In this document: positions 17,462 to 25,567 of the stretch, one piece after another
Layout: each line of letters begins with the position of its first letter
How positions within the stretch are numbered: position 1 is the stretch's first letter
Assembly: GCA_022340665.1 (NCBI GenBank)
Contig: JAJDNM010000123.1
Location: 1 to 32,632, forward strand
Direction: 5' to 3'
Length of the DNA: 32,632 nucleotides
Origin: Acidobacteriota bacterium
GTDB taxonomy: Bacteria; Acidobacteriota; Thermoanaerobaculia; Thermoanaerobaculales; Sulfomarinibacteraceae
Made by a program: the position numbers and the translations under genes
Notes under the pieces: model-generated
Databases searched by the model: none
Told to the model about the DNA's origin: nothing
The model's input: the letters and a program-made list of their open reading frames with translations, nothing else

Positions 17462-18511
17462 GTGTTTGGAAAGACAAAAAAACAAGTCGTCGGTTGTGAT
17501 GTCGGATCATCCGCGATCAAGATTGTAGAGTTGAAGCCACTGAAAAGCGGCGAATTTCAACTTCTCCATGCGGCAATCGCAGATCTCTCGCCGGAAGCGA
17601 TTGTCGATGGGGCGATAATGGACTCGTCACTTGTTGTTGAGGCATTGTCGCGATTGATTTCCGAAAACAATATCAAGAATCCGAATTTCGGTGGCTCATT
17701 GTCGGGCCATTCCGTGATCATCAAAAAAATACAACTTCCGTCGATGACGGACGCCGAGCTCGCAGAGTCGATTCAGTGGGAGGCCGAGCAGTACATCCCG
17801 TTCGACATTAATGATGTGAATCTCGACTACGTGGTCCTCAAATCTGAAGCGGCCGACACGATGGACGTGCTGTTGGTGGCGGTGAAAAAGGATCGCATCG
17901 CGGACTACACGTCGGTCATCGTTCAAGCGGGCAAGGATCCGGTGCTGGTCGATGTGGACGTCTTTGCACTGCAGAACGCGTTCGAGGCCAACTATGATCT
18001 GGATCCCGAGGCGATCGCACTGGTCAACATCGGCGCGTCGGTGATGAACATCAACGTGCTCTATCACGGGAATTCGATCTTTTGGCGGGATGTGGCCTTC
18101 GGGGGGAACCAGTACACCGAAGCCATTCAACGGGAACTGAGCCTGTCCCGAGAGGACGCCGAGCGCCTGAAGCTCGGCGAGAAGGTCGGAGAAAATACTC
18201 TTCAGCAGGTGCTCAGCGTGCTCAACAGCGTGTCCGAGGATCTGACCGCAGAGCTTCAGAAGACGATCGATTTCTTTGTTGCCACCTCATCGGTCGATCA
18301 CATCGATCGTGTGGTGCTCGCGGGCGGAAGTGCTCAGATCGTCAGTCTCGACGAGGTGATCCGAGAGCGCTTTCAGGTCGCCGTCGAAGTCATGAACCCG
18401 TTCCGGAACATCCGCTACAGCGAGTCCGACTTCGATCCCGAGTGGATCAACCGACACGCTCCGGCGATGGCGGTGGCGGTGGGCCTCGCGGTGCGCAGGG
18501 TCGGAGAGTGA
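17462..18511 (+). CDS. pilM: Type IV pilus assembly protein PilM
   Basis: A 349-residue actin-like (FtsA/MreB-fold) cytoplasmic ATPase of the pilus alignment complex. The phosphate-1 loop GCDVGSSAIKIVEL (11-24) opens the protein. The conserved QWEAEQYIPFDINDVNLDY, LVNIGASVMNINVL and VVLAGGSAQI segments follow in order. PilM binds the N-terminal tail of PilN, whose gene follows after four bases. GTG 17462 is preceded by AAGGTG at suitable spacing. Codons and length are normal for the family. Confidence 0.96.
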   Translation: MFGKTKKQVVGCDVGSSAIKIVELKPLKSGEFQLLHAAIADLSPEAIVDGAIMDSSLVVEALSRLISENNIKNPNFGGSLSGHSVIIKKIQLPSMTDAELAESIQWEAEQYIPFDINDVNLDYVVLKSEAADTMDVLLVAVKKDRIADYTSVIVQAGKDPVLVDVDVFALQNAFEANYDLDPEAIALVNIGASVMNINVLYHGNSIFWRDVAFGGNQYTEAIQRELSLSREDAERLKLGEKVGENTLQQVLSVLNSVSEDLTAELQKTIDFFVATSSVDHIDRVVLAGGSAQIVSLDEVIRERFQVAVEVMNPFRNIRYSESDFDPEWINRHAPAMAVAVGLAVRRVGE

Positions 18512-18515
18512 CGCG

Positions 18516-19127
18516 ATGATCAAGATCAATCTGGTAGCGGAGACTCCGGCAGCGGCGACCACCAAAACCGAGCGCCCGCAGTTTTCGCTGGGCGCCAAGC
18601 AGGGCGACATCATTCTCTTGATCGTGCTGGCCGTCGCCTTGATCGTGGTCGGCACCCAGTGGTACCTCCTGAGCCACAACCGGTCCGAGCTTCAAGAGGT
18701 CGAGCGTCAGCGTCGGAAGGAACGCGACGAGTTGCTGGTCTACATCAAGAGGGTAGAAGAGCTCGAGGCCAAGCGCGACGCACTGCGACACAAGATCAAT
18801 GTGATCAATGAACTGAAGCGCAATCAGCAGGGTCCGGTTCGGATCCTGGATGAGGTGTCGCGCGCCCTGCCCGAGCTCGTTTGGCTGACTCAGCTGACGC
18901 TCAAGGGGAACAATGTCGAACTGAGGGGTACCGCGATGGATGAGAACGCGGTCGCAAACTACATATCGAACCTCGAAGCGTCGCCGTTCTTCGACGAGCC
19001 GAACCTCAGGAACATGGCTCGAGGGCGGGGTGATACCTTCAGTTTTGGTCTGAATTTCAACTTTGACAATTCTCCGCCGGAAATCGAGGCGGCCGAGGGC
19101 TCGCAAGCCGCGAGCTCCGGTCAATGA
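18516..19127 (+). CDS. pilN: Type IV pilus inner-membrane protein PilN
   Basis: A 203-residue bitopic protein. It starts with the PilM-binding motif IKINLVAE (2-9), has one membrane helix (about 32-53), a coiled-coil stretch (about 57-100) and a small periplasmic ferredoxin-like fold with LVWLTQLTLKGNNVELRG. It pairs with PilO to bridge PilM and the PilP/PilQ complex. The ATG is preceded by GGAGAG. Confidence 0.94.
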   Translation: MIKINLVAETPAAATTKTERPQFSLGAKQGDIILLIVLAVALIVVGTQWYLLSHNRSELQEVERQRRKERDELLVYIKRVEELEAKRDALRHKINVINELKRNQQGPVRILDEVSRALPELVWLTQLTLKGNNVELRGTAMDENAVANYISNLEASPFFDEPNLRNMARGRGDTFSFGLNFNFDNSPPEIEAAEGSQAASSGQ

Positions 19128-19146
19128 GGACGGGGGTCATACAGCC

Positions 19147-19737
19147 ATGGCGATAGATCTCAACTCCAAGCCCTGGTACGTGGCGGCCATCGTCGGTCTG
19201 GTCCTCGGTGTCGCGATGTACGTTGTCATGAACATATACGTGTTCAAGGACATCCGCACTGACATCGAGCGTCTCGAGGCCAATATCGATCAGCTCGAGC
19301 GTGAGATCGAGAAGGGCCGTGCGGCGAAAGCCGACCTGCCGCGCCTCGAAGAGGACATCCGCAACTACGAAATCGAGCTCGAGCGTCTGCGCAGGATTCT
19401 GCCAACCAAACGCGAGACCGACAACCTGATCAAACGTGCCAAGCAGCTGACCGAGCAGGGACGTTTCCGCCTGACCCGTTTCACGCCCGGGAACTTCGAG
19501 GAACGTGACTTCTATATGGAGTGGCCGATCCGGGTGGGTCTCGATGGTACCTATCACGAGCTCGGACTCTTCTTCGACCGCCTGAGCAAGTTTGCGCGGA
19601 TTATCAATGTCACCGAACTGACGATCAATCCGATGAAACAGAGTCAGAATAACGAGGGATTCACGATCACGGCCGACTTCGTGCAGCGCACGTATATTTA
19701 TAAAGAAGAGGTGCCCGAGACGGAGACGCAGCAATGA
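19147..19737 (+). CDS. pilO: Type IV pilus inner-membrane protein PilO
   Basis: A 196-residue PilN partner with one membrane helix (about 14-34), a long coiled coil (about 38-80) that includes the family-typical LRRILPTKRETDNLIK, and a periplasmic domain with MEWPIRVGLDGTYHELGLFF. ATG 19147 is chosen because the open frame upstream (from 19063) overlaps pilN and has no family match. Its stop overlaps the pilP start as ATGA. Confidence 0.94.
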   Translation: MAIDLNSKPWYVAAIVGLVLGVAMYVVMNIYVFKDIRTDIERLEANIDQLEREIEKGRAAKADLPRLEEDIRNYEIELERLRRILPTKRETDNLIKRAKQLTEQGRFRLTRFTPGNFEERDFYMEWPIRVGLDGTYHELGLFFDRLSKFARIINVTELTINPMKQSQNNEGFTITADFVQRTYIYKEEVPETETQQ

Positions 19738-20255
19738 ACCGCAATATTCTTTTCACGTGTGGTTTGATTGTGTTGCTGGCGGCCGGTGGCACCGCATGGT
19801 CGCAGGAAGAGACACCCGCGGCCGAGCAAGAGTACTCCCCTCTGACCGACGAAGAGGTCGATGTGTCGGGAATCGAACAGATTCTTCGCGGCGAGGAGGA
19901 GGTGCTTGAAGGCAGGATGTTCAGCTACGACCCGGCGGGTCGAAGAGATCCGTTCCGGTCGCTTCTCGGAGGCTTTGAAGAGACCGAAGAGGGGCCTGCC
20001 AGGAAGCGCCCTCCCGGCCTGCCGGGGATGATGGTCGAAGAACTTCAGCTCGAAGGCATCATCGACACGCCGAGCGGCATTCTGGCGTTCGTTCTCGGTC
20101 GCGACAACGTGTCCTACGTCATCTACCCGGGAACCAAGTTGTACAACGGTGAAGTGGCGGATATTCAGCCCAAAAAGGTGGTCTTCTGGCAATACGTGAA
20201 TGACCCCAATCGACGGAAACAGTACGACGAAGTAGTGCGAGAAATCACGGATTAG
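19734..20255 (+). CDS. pilP: Type IV pilus assembly protein PilP
   Basis: A 173-residue periplasmic protein that links PilNO to the secretin. It has the hallmark YDPAGRRDPFRSLL segment (about 63-76) and a C-terminal HR-like domain with LQLEGIIDTPSGILAFV and YPGTKLYNGEVADI. Typical PilP is a lipoprotein, but here the N-terminus (MNRNILFTCGLIVLLAAGGT) has its only cysteine at position 9, before the hydrophobic core, so no lipobox exists. Processing by signal peptidase I or an uncleaved anchor is more likely. Coupled to pilO by overlap. Confidence 0.93.
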   Translation: MNRNILFTCGLIVLLAAGGTAWSQEETPAAEQEYSPLTDEEVDVSGIEQILRGEEEVLEGRMFSYDPAGRRDPFRSLLGGFEETEEGPARKRPPGLPGMMVEELQLEGIIDTPSGILAFVLGRDNVSYVIYPGTKLYNGEVADIQPKKVVFWQYVNDPNRRKQYDEVVREITD

Positions 20256-20274
20256 CCGTGATCTGAGAGGAAAA

Positions 20275-22641
20275 ATGGGGGACGGCATGATGATGAAAAA
20301 CGTCCGCATCCTGGTGGCGGCTGCAGCTTGCGTCCTGCTGGGTATGCCGCTCCTCGCCGAGGAGCCCGTTCCGGTGATTCAGGGAATGGGTGTGGAGGCG
20401 GGGCCGTCAGGGCCCGTGCTCCGGGTCCGGGCGACGGGGGAGCTTGAGACGGTCCACTATTCGCCGCAGCCGGGTGTGTGGGTCGTGGAGCTGCCTGAGG
20501 CGAGCTGGGACCAAAGCGCGGGACTCATCGTGGAACCCGATCTCGGGATTGAGCGCGCAGAGCTCAACCACGTCGACGAGTTCGGGAAAAAGGTGTCTCG
20601 CCTCACGGTCTGGCTCGAAGATCCGGCGCAGCTGACGCTGAGCCGTTCAGCCGAAGGGCTGGAGCTCGCTTTTGCCTCGTTCGGGGACCTCAGCGCCGGT
20701 GCGCCGATTGCCGTCGCTCGAGAGGAGGTCGACGTTTCCGCCTCGCGGAAATCTGCGTCGACCACCCGGAATGATTCGCCAGCAGCGATCACCGGCTCCG
20801 CGAGCCTGGTCGACGTCGTGCCGGTGCGCACGGGCGACGGAGTGGTCGTCGAGCTGAAGTCGGATCGACCGATTTCGGTGCAGGCGTTCACCCTCCCCCA
20901 ACCGCGGCGATTGGTTCTCGACCTCGACGGCGTCATCAACCGCGTCGACCGCCACCTGTTGCCGGTGAATTCGCCCCTCGTGAGCCAGGTGAGGGTGGCG
21001 CAATTCCAGGCGACCCCGGTGCCGGTGACCCGCGTTGTCGTCGATCTTCGTGACGACGCAGAATATGCGGTCGATGAAACCGACTTTGGTGCGACGGTCA
21101 GTGTGGGCACCAATGGTGCCGCCCTGCCGGCGGTCACCGAGAGGGTTGACGTCGCTACCGCGGGGACTATCGAAGTCTCTCGGTCGACGCCCGAGACCAT
21201 TGAGCAGCCGGAGCCGGCTCAGGAAGTCATGTCGGCGATCTTTGATCCGCCAGAAGAAACCGCGAAGGCCGAGTTCGCCGGCAGTCCTCAGCCGGCCGAA
21301 CGCAGCCCATGGGTGGCGGACAGCTCGCAGCTGATCGAGCAGGCTGAAGCGGTCACCGTCCTCGAAGGCCCGACAACCTCGGCCGAAGGGTTCGAGGCAA
21401 CCGAGGTCTCTACCGAAGAGCAGCAGTTCACCGGCGAACCCATCACACTGACCCTCAAGGACGCCGATATCAAGGATGTTCTCAAGACCTTCTCGGTGTT
21501 GACCGATATGAATATCGTCCTCGACCCCTCGGTGGGCGGCTCGGTGACGGTGGAACTCCACGACGTGCCGTGGGACCAGGCGCTTGATTTGATCCTCAAG
21601 ATCAATGGTCTGGACTATGTGCTCGAGAACAACGTGTTGCGCGTCGCGCCGATCTCCAAGCTCGCAGCGGAGAAGAGCGCCAGGGCGGCGTTTGCCGTGG
21701 AGCAGGAGAAGGCCAAGCCGATGAGTACGGTTCTGAAACCGATCTCGTACTCCAAGGCGGGCGATATCGCCAACCTCCTGTCGAGCGACAGCTATTTGCT
21801 GTCGAGCCGCGGGTCGGTGACGGTGGACGAGCGGACAAACACCCTGATCATCCGTGATGTGATGGATCGGATCGAGGGCATCATGCGCCTCATCGAATCA
21901 CTGGACCTTCCGACTCCTCAAGTAGTTATCGAAGGCCGCATCGTCGAAACGACCAAGCAGTTTTCACGCGCTCTCGGTGTCACCTGGGGCTTCCGGGGAA
22001 CCATGGATGCAGAGCATGGAAACGATACCGGATTGAAATTCCCCAACTCGATCGAGATGACAGGCGACGTCCTGCTGCCGGCGACCGCAGCCAATGGTCT
22101 GTTTGGACTGACGTTTGGCGATATTCTCAACACCTTCAATCTCGATTTCCTGCTTTCGGCGGCTGAGTCTGACAACCAGGCGAGGGTCGTATCCACTCCA
22201 CGCGTAACGACCCAGAATCTGAAGACCGCTACAATTCGCTCGGGTCTACAGATTCCGGTGCAGACGGTGGCCAACAACACGGTCACGGTTCAGTACGTCG
22301 ACGCGACACTGCGCCTCGAAGTGACTCCGCAGATTACCGCAGAGGGCACGGTCAATCTCGACATCTCGATCAAGAAACAGCGTCCGGCTCCGGAATTCGC
22401 CGTGACCGGTGGACAAAACGCGCCGATCTTCACGCGCGATGCCGAAACCGAACTCCTCGTACGTGATGGTGGCACCACGGTTATTGGGGGGATTTACGAG
22501 CTCACTTCTGGGGACGGCGAAAACAGAGTGCCTGGTATGCACAAAATCCCGCTTTTCGGGTGGCTGTTCAAGAACAAAGCGATCAGGCGAGATCACGATG
22601 AGCTCCTGATCTTCATTACCCCGAGAATCGTGAAGTACTAG
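20275..22641 (+). CDS. pilQ: Type IV pilus secretin PilQ
   Basis: A 788-residue outer-membrane secretin through which the pilus exits. In order: signal peptide (about 1-28), two AMIN peptidoglycan-binding domains (about 31-130 and 165-265), a low-complexity linker (about 280-385), an STN domain (about 390-465, starting ITLTLKDADIKDVL), a secretin N-domain, and the secretin barrel to the end (VVSTPRVTTQNLKTATI near 638 onward, ending IPLFGWLFKNK and LLIFITPRIVKY). ATG 20275 follows GAGAGGAAAA; a start at the later ATG cluster (20287-20293) is also possible. Two AMIN domains are normal for PilQ. Confidence 0.96.
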   Translation: MGDGMMMKNVRILVAAAACVLLGMPLLAEEPVPVIQGMGVEAGPSGPVLRVRATGELETVHYSPQPGVWVVELPEASWDQSAGLIVEPDLGIERAELNHVDEFGKKVSRLTVWLEDPAQLTLSRSAEGLELAFASFGDLSAGAPIAVAREEVDVSASRKSASTTRNDSPAAITGSASLVDVVPVRTGDGVVVELKSDRPISVQAFTLPQPRRLVLDLDGVINRVDRHLLPVNSPLVSQVRVAQFQATPVPVTRVVVDLRDDAEYAVDETDFGATVSVGTNGAALPAVTERVDVATAGTIEVSRSTPETIEQPEPAQEVMSAIFDPPEETAKAEFAGSPQPAERSPWVADSSQLIEQAEAVTVLEGPTTSAEGFEATEVSTEEQQFTGEPITLTLKDADIKDVLKTFSVLTDMNIVLDPSVGGSVTVELHDVPWDQALDLILKINGLDYVLENNVLRVAPISKLAAEKSARAAFAVEQEKAKPMSTVLKPISYSKAGDIANLLSSDSYLLSSRGSVTVDERTNTLIIRDVMDRIEGIMRLIESLDLPTPQVVIEGRIVETTKQFSRALGVTWGFRGTMDAEHGNDTGLKFPNSIEMTGDVLLPATAANGLFGLTFGDILNTFNLDFLLSAAESDNQARVVSTPRVTTQNLKTATIRSGLQIPVQTVANNTVTVQYVDATLRLEVTPQITAEGTVNLDISIKKQRPAPEFAVTGGQNAPIFTRDAETELLVRDGGTTVIGGIYELTSGDGENRVPGMHKIPLFGWLFKNKAIRRDHDELLIFITPRIVKY

Positions 22642-22653
22642 GTGGAGGATCAG

Positions 22654-23217
22654 ATGAAGCGCACCATCAATCCCGTCTTCGTCGCGCTCGCCCTCGCCGT
22701 GGTGACCGTATCCTGCGGTGGCGGCAGCACCCTCGACAACACCGAGGCGTCGGTCTACCTGACGATCGATATCGACGAATACAACCCGGATATCGATATC
22801 TGTTCCCAGGGGTTCGACATCGCCATCTCGCAGATGTCGATCGCGTCGGAGACGAAGGACCCCGCGGGAGATGCCACCGCGCAGCAGGACGTGAATTTGA
22901 AGCAGTGGGTGGTCAAACCCTATCGCACCGACGGCGGGACGACTGCATCACCGGAGTGGACGTATGACCAGGCAGTCTTCGTTCCCGCGGGCGGTAACGC
23001 GGACCTCGAGAACTACAGGGTGTATCCCTTCGAGTACCTGAGTGAGGTGCCGCTGGCGTATCTGCTGCCGGAGAATGGCGGGTTCGATCCCGAAACCGGG
23101 AACATCAATATCCGCCAGAGCTTCGAGCTACAGATCTTCGGTCAAACCGTGTCGGGCAAGCGTGTTGCCACGACACCGATATCGATCGCTTTCAATTTCT
23201 TCTGTGCGGGCCAGTAA
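22654..23217 (+). CDS. Predicted lipoprotein of unknown function, pil-linked
   Basis: A 187-residue protein I do not recognise. The N-terminus is a clear lipoprotein signal with lipobox ending VTVSC (C21), followed by a GGGST flexible stretch. The mature part looks beta-rich and acidic, with an early DIDICSQGFDIAI and a C-terminal FNFFCAGQ, so two cysteines could form a disulfide joining the ends of the domain. ATG 22654 has an excellent ribosome binding site (GGTGGAGG, five bases away) that begins at the pilQ stop. Its place between pilQ and the IPT lipoprotein suggests co-expression with the pilus. A pilotin-like or surface role is conceivable but unsupported by any motif. Confidence 0.75.
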   Translation: MKRTINPVFVALALAVVTVSCGGGSTLDNTEASVYLTIDIDEYNPDIDICSQGFDIAISQMSIASETKDPAGDATAQQDVNLKQWVVKPYRTDGGTTASPEWTYDQAVFVPAGGNADLENYRVYPFEYLSEVPLAYLLPENGGFDPETGNINIRQSFELQIFGQTVSGKRVATTPISIAFNFFCAGQ

Positions 23218-23236
23218 CGAGTGGGGGTCTGAAACC

Positions 23237-25519
23237 ATGAAGAGGTTTATTCCGTTTATTGCTCTCTTGACGCTGGTCGTCATGGTTGGATGCTCGGCCG
23301 ACAGCCCGAAACCAAGTAATGGCACGCCCGGCGTCGTTCCAACGCCGGCGTCCGATACGTGGGCCGTCAGCTCGCTGACCGCATCGAACACCGCGCCGTT
23401 CGTCGGCTCTGTCATTCTGTTGCAGGCCGACGTGACCCTCAACAGCTCGGAGGCTCCGGATGACACGGTCGTCACCTTCGAGGCCAGCGGCGGCGAATTC
23501 TCGAGCGGTAGCACCACGGCTTCGCCCCTGACCTCGGATGGGTCCGCGTCGGTGGCTTTCGTCGCCGAAGAGGCGGGTTCATACGCGATCAGGGCCCGCG
23601 TCAAGGGAGCGAGCCGCGAGATCGTGGTGGAATATCAGGATCGCGCGTCCACCGACGCGCTCCAGCTTTCGGGAGTCGATCCGCGTCGCGGATCCTATGC
23701 CGGAGGCGACCAGGTCACGATCACCGGTAAGGGGATCCAGGCCCCGGTGGACGTTTTCTTCGATCTCGACGGCTTCCCCTATCAGGCGATCATCGTCGGG
23801 GTGACCGAGAGCGATCCGCTCAGCGCGGACGGCACGATCACCGTCGTCACCCCGGCCTTCACAGGGACAGACACCGGCATCCAGCAGACCGCCGACGTAC
23901 GGGTGAACACCAACGCGGGCACCGGCTCCCAGGAGAGCGACACGCTGCCCGACGCGTTCGTGCTGCTGCCCGGCGGCGGGCCGCTGATCTTCGGCGTCCA
24001 GCCGGCTTCCGGCCGGTCCTCGGGCGGCGAGGTGGTCAACGTGCTCGGCCAGGGCTTCGGTTCGGTGGCCTCTGACCTCAGCGTCAGCTTCGCAGACACC
24101 GCCGGGGTGGTAAAGATCGGCACCGTGATCTCGGTGTCGCCGGACGGCACTCAGATCCAGGTCGAGACGCCTCGCTTCAGCACCGTCCCGCTGACCGCCG
24201 ACGAACCGCAGGACGTGACGGTGGCGACGGTGGACGGCGTGACCTCTCTCGAGGACGCCTTCATCGTGCTCGCCGATGAGCCGACGCCCGAGATCGCGTC
24301 GATCTCACCGACCGCGGGACCGCTCGATGGTGGCACGCTGGTGACGATCTTCGGCAGCGGCTTCCAGGTGCCGATGCAGGTGTTCTTCGGCAACCTCACC
24401 GCCATCGACGTCAACGTCTTCAACGACACCACGCCGGCCGACAACGACCGCATCACCTGCGTCACCCCCGATTACAGTCAGCAGGGCGACGTGCCGCCGG
24501 TGGAGGTCGACGTCAGGGTGCGGAACATGAACTCCGGGAACGAGGCGAGCTACAGCAGCTTCACCTACGGCGACCCGCTCTACATCACCGGCAACACGCC
24601 GACCGAGGGCGGCCTCGGCGATCTCGTCATCATCTACGGCTCCGGCTTCGAGGACCCGCTGCAGGTGTTCCTGGGCAATGCGTTGATGGAAGTTATCAGC
24701 GTCTCCGGCACCGAGCTCGTGGTCAAGATTCCGGACGATCTGGCGACCGAATGTGGCGGTTCGGCCGGAACGTTCGAGGTCGTTCTCCTCGAGACCGGTC
24801 TCAGGACCTCTGGCGGCAACTTCCGCATCGTCGGCAACACCCCGACCGTGCTGTCGGTGAACCCCATCATCCTGCAGGAACAGATGGGTGGCGATCTCTA
24901 TCCGAATGACATCACGATCACCGGCCAGTCCTTCGCGGACGAGGTGCTGGTGCAGGTCGGCTCCTACATCATGCCGTCGTCCTACGTGACAGTGAACAGC
25001 GACACCTCGATTGATGTCGACAATCTGCCTGAGGTGTCGATCCTCGGCATCACCTTTGGGACGACTCCGTGTACGACTGCCGGCGGACTGCCTGGTGCTC
25101 AATCGTCGGCGACGCCCCTCCCTGTCTCGGTCACCAACTTCCCGGGGTCCTGTACGGACACGCTCGCTGGCGCCCTGGTCGTCGAACCGTTGGCGAGCAC
25201 GTGTACCGCGCTGTCGATGTCGGTCTCGCCGACAAACATCGACTTCGGCACCTCTGCAAGCACGCAGACGTTTACGATCACGAACGACGGTCCGGGACCC
25301 TACGGATGGACAACCACCCTGAGCGACTCGGACGGCGTGTTCACGGTGTCGCCGACCACCGGCTATCTGAGCCCCGGCGAAGCCGTGTTGGTGAACGTGA
25401 CGTTCTCTTACGCGGGTGGCGCGGGCACCCACAACGGGTCCATTTCCTTCACGACCAATCCTGTCGGAGTTCCTGGATCAGAGGTGACCGTAACGTTAAA
25501 TGCAGAAACACCCCCCTAA
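23237..25519 (+). CDS. Large lipoprotein with Ig-like and IPT/TIG repeats
   Basis: A 760-residue secreted protein. Its lipobox ends MVGC (C19), followed by a low-complexity linker. Then come an Ig-like domain (about 47-135, with VTFEASGGEFSSGS), about five IPT/TIG-type repeats (about 140-640) recognisable by the recurring pattern P-x-x-G-x-x-x-G-G-x-x-V-x-I-x-G-x-G-F, and a C-terminal ASH/BACON-like beta domain (about 655-758, SPTNIDFGTSASTQTFTITN). IPT domains are protein-interaction folds of cell-surface proteins. ATG 23237 is the codon before the signal; the frame open to 23042 overlaps the previous gene. An outer-membrane surface scaffold or adhesin linked to the pilus is an inference from position. 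Confidence 0.85.
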   Translation: MKRFIPFIALLTLVVMVGCSADSPKPSNGTPGVVPTPASDTWAVSSLTASNTAPFVGSVILLQADVTLNSSEAPDDTVVTFEASGGEFSSGSTTASPLTSDGSASVAFVAEEAGSYAIRARVKGASREIVVEYQDRASTDALQLSGVDPRRGSYAGGDQVTITGKGIQAPVDVFFDLDGFPYQAIIVGVTESDPLSADGTITVVTPAFTGTDTGIQQTADVRVNTNAGTGSQESDTLPDAFVLLPGGGPLIFGVQPASGRSSGGEVVNVLGQGFGSVASDLSVSFADTAGVVKIGTVISVSPDGTQIQVETPRFSTVPLTADEPQDVTVATVDGVTSLEDAFIVLADEPTPEIASISPTAGPLDGGTLVTIFGSGFQVPMQVFFGNLTAIDVNVFNDTTPADNDRITCVTPDYSQQGDVPPVEVDVRVRNMNSGNEASYSSFTYGDPLYITGNTPTEGGLGDLVIIYGSGFEDPLQVFLGNALMEVISVSGTELVVKIPDDLATECGGSAGTFEVVLLETGLRTSGGNFRIVGNTPTVLSVNPIILQEQMGGDLYPNDITITGQSFADEVLVQVGSYIMPSSYVTVNSDTSIDVDNLPEVSILGITFGTTPCTTAGGLPGAQSSATPLPVSVTNFPGSCTDTLAGALVVEPLASTCTALSMSVSPTNIDFGTSASTQTFTITNDGPGPYGWTTTLSDSDGVFTVSPTTGYLSPGEAVLVNVTFSYAGGAGTHNGSISFTTNPVGVPGSEVTVTLNAETPP

Positions 25520-25523
25520 CGGA

Positions 25524-25567
25524 GAAATTTTCCCGCCGGCCTCGACGGGCCGGCGGGAGTAAATTTC
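25524..25567. terminator. Strong two-part hairpin overlapping the next ribosome binding site
   Basis: An inner perfect 10-bp stem, CCCGCCGGCC (25532-25541) and GGCCGGCGGG (25548-25557), has loop TCGACG. An outer 7-bp stem, GAAATTT (25524-25530) and AAATTTC (25561-25567), is separated by a T/AGT internal loop. There is no long U-tract. The GGGAG that would serve the next gene (25555-25559) lies in the 3' arm, and the ATG follows at 25568. It may attenuate transcription, limit translation, or both. Confidence 0.7.

Noticed and set aside
24305-25432. 375-residue minus-strand open frame opposite the IPT lipoprotein
   Set aside because: Arg/His/Asp-rich composition with no family pattern; the + frame has recognisable IPT repeats.
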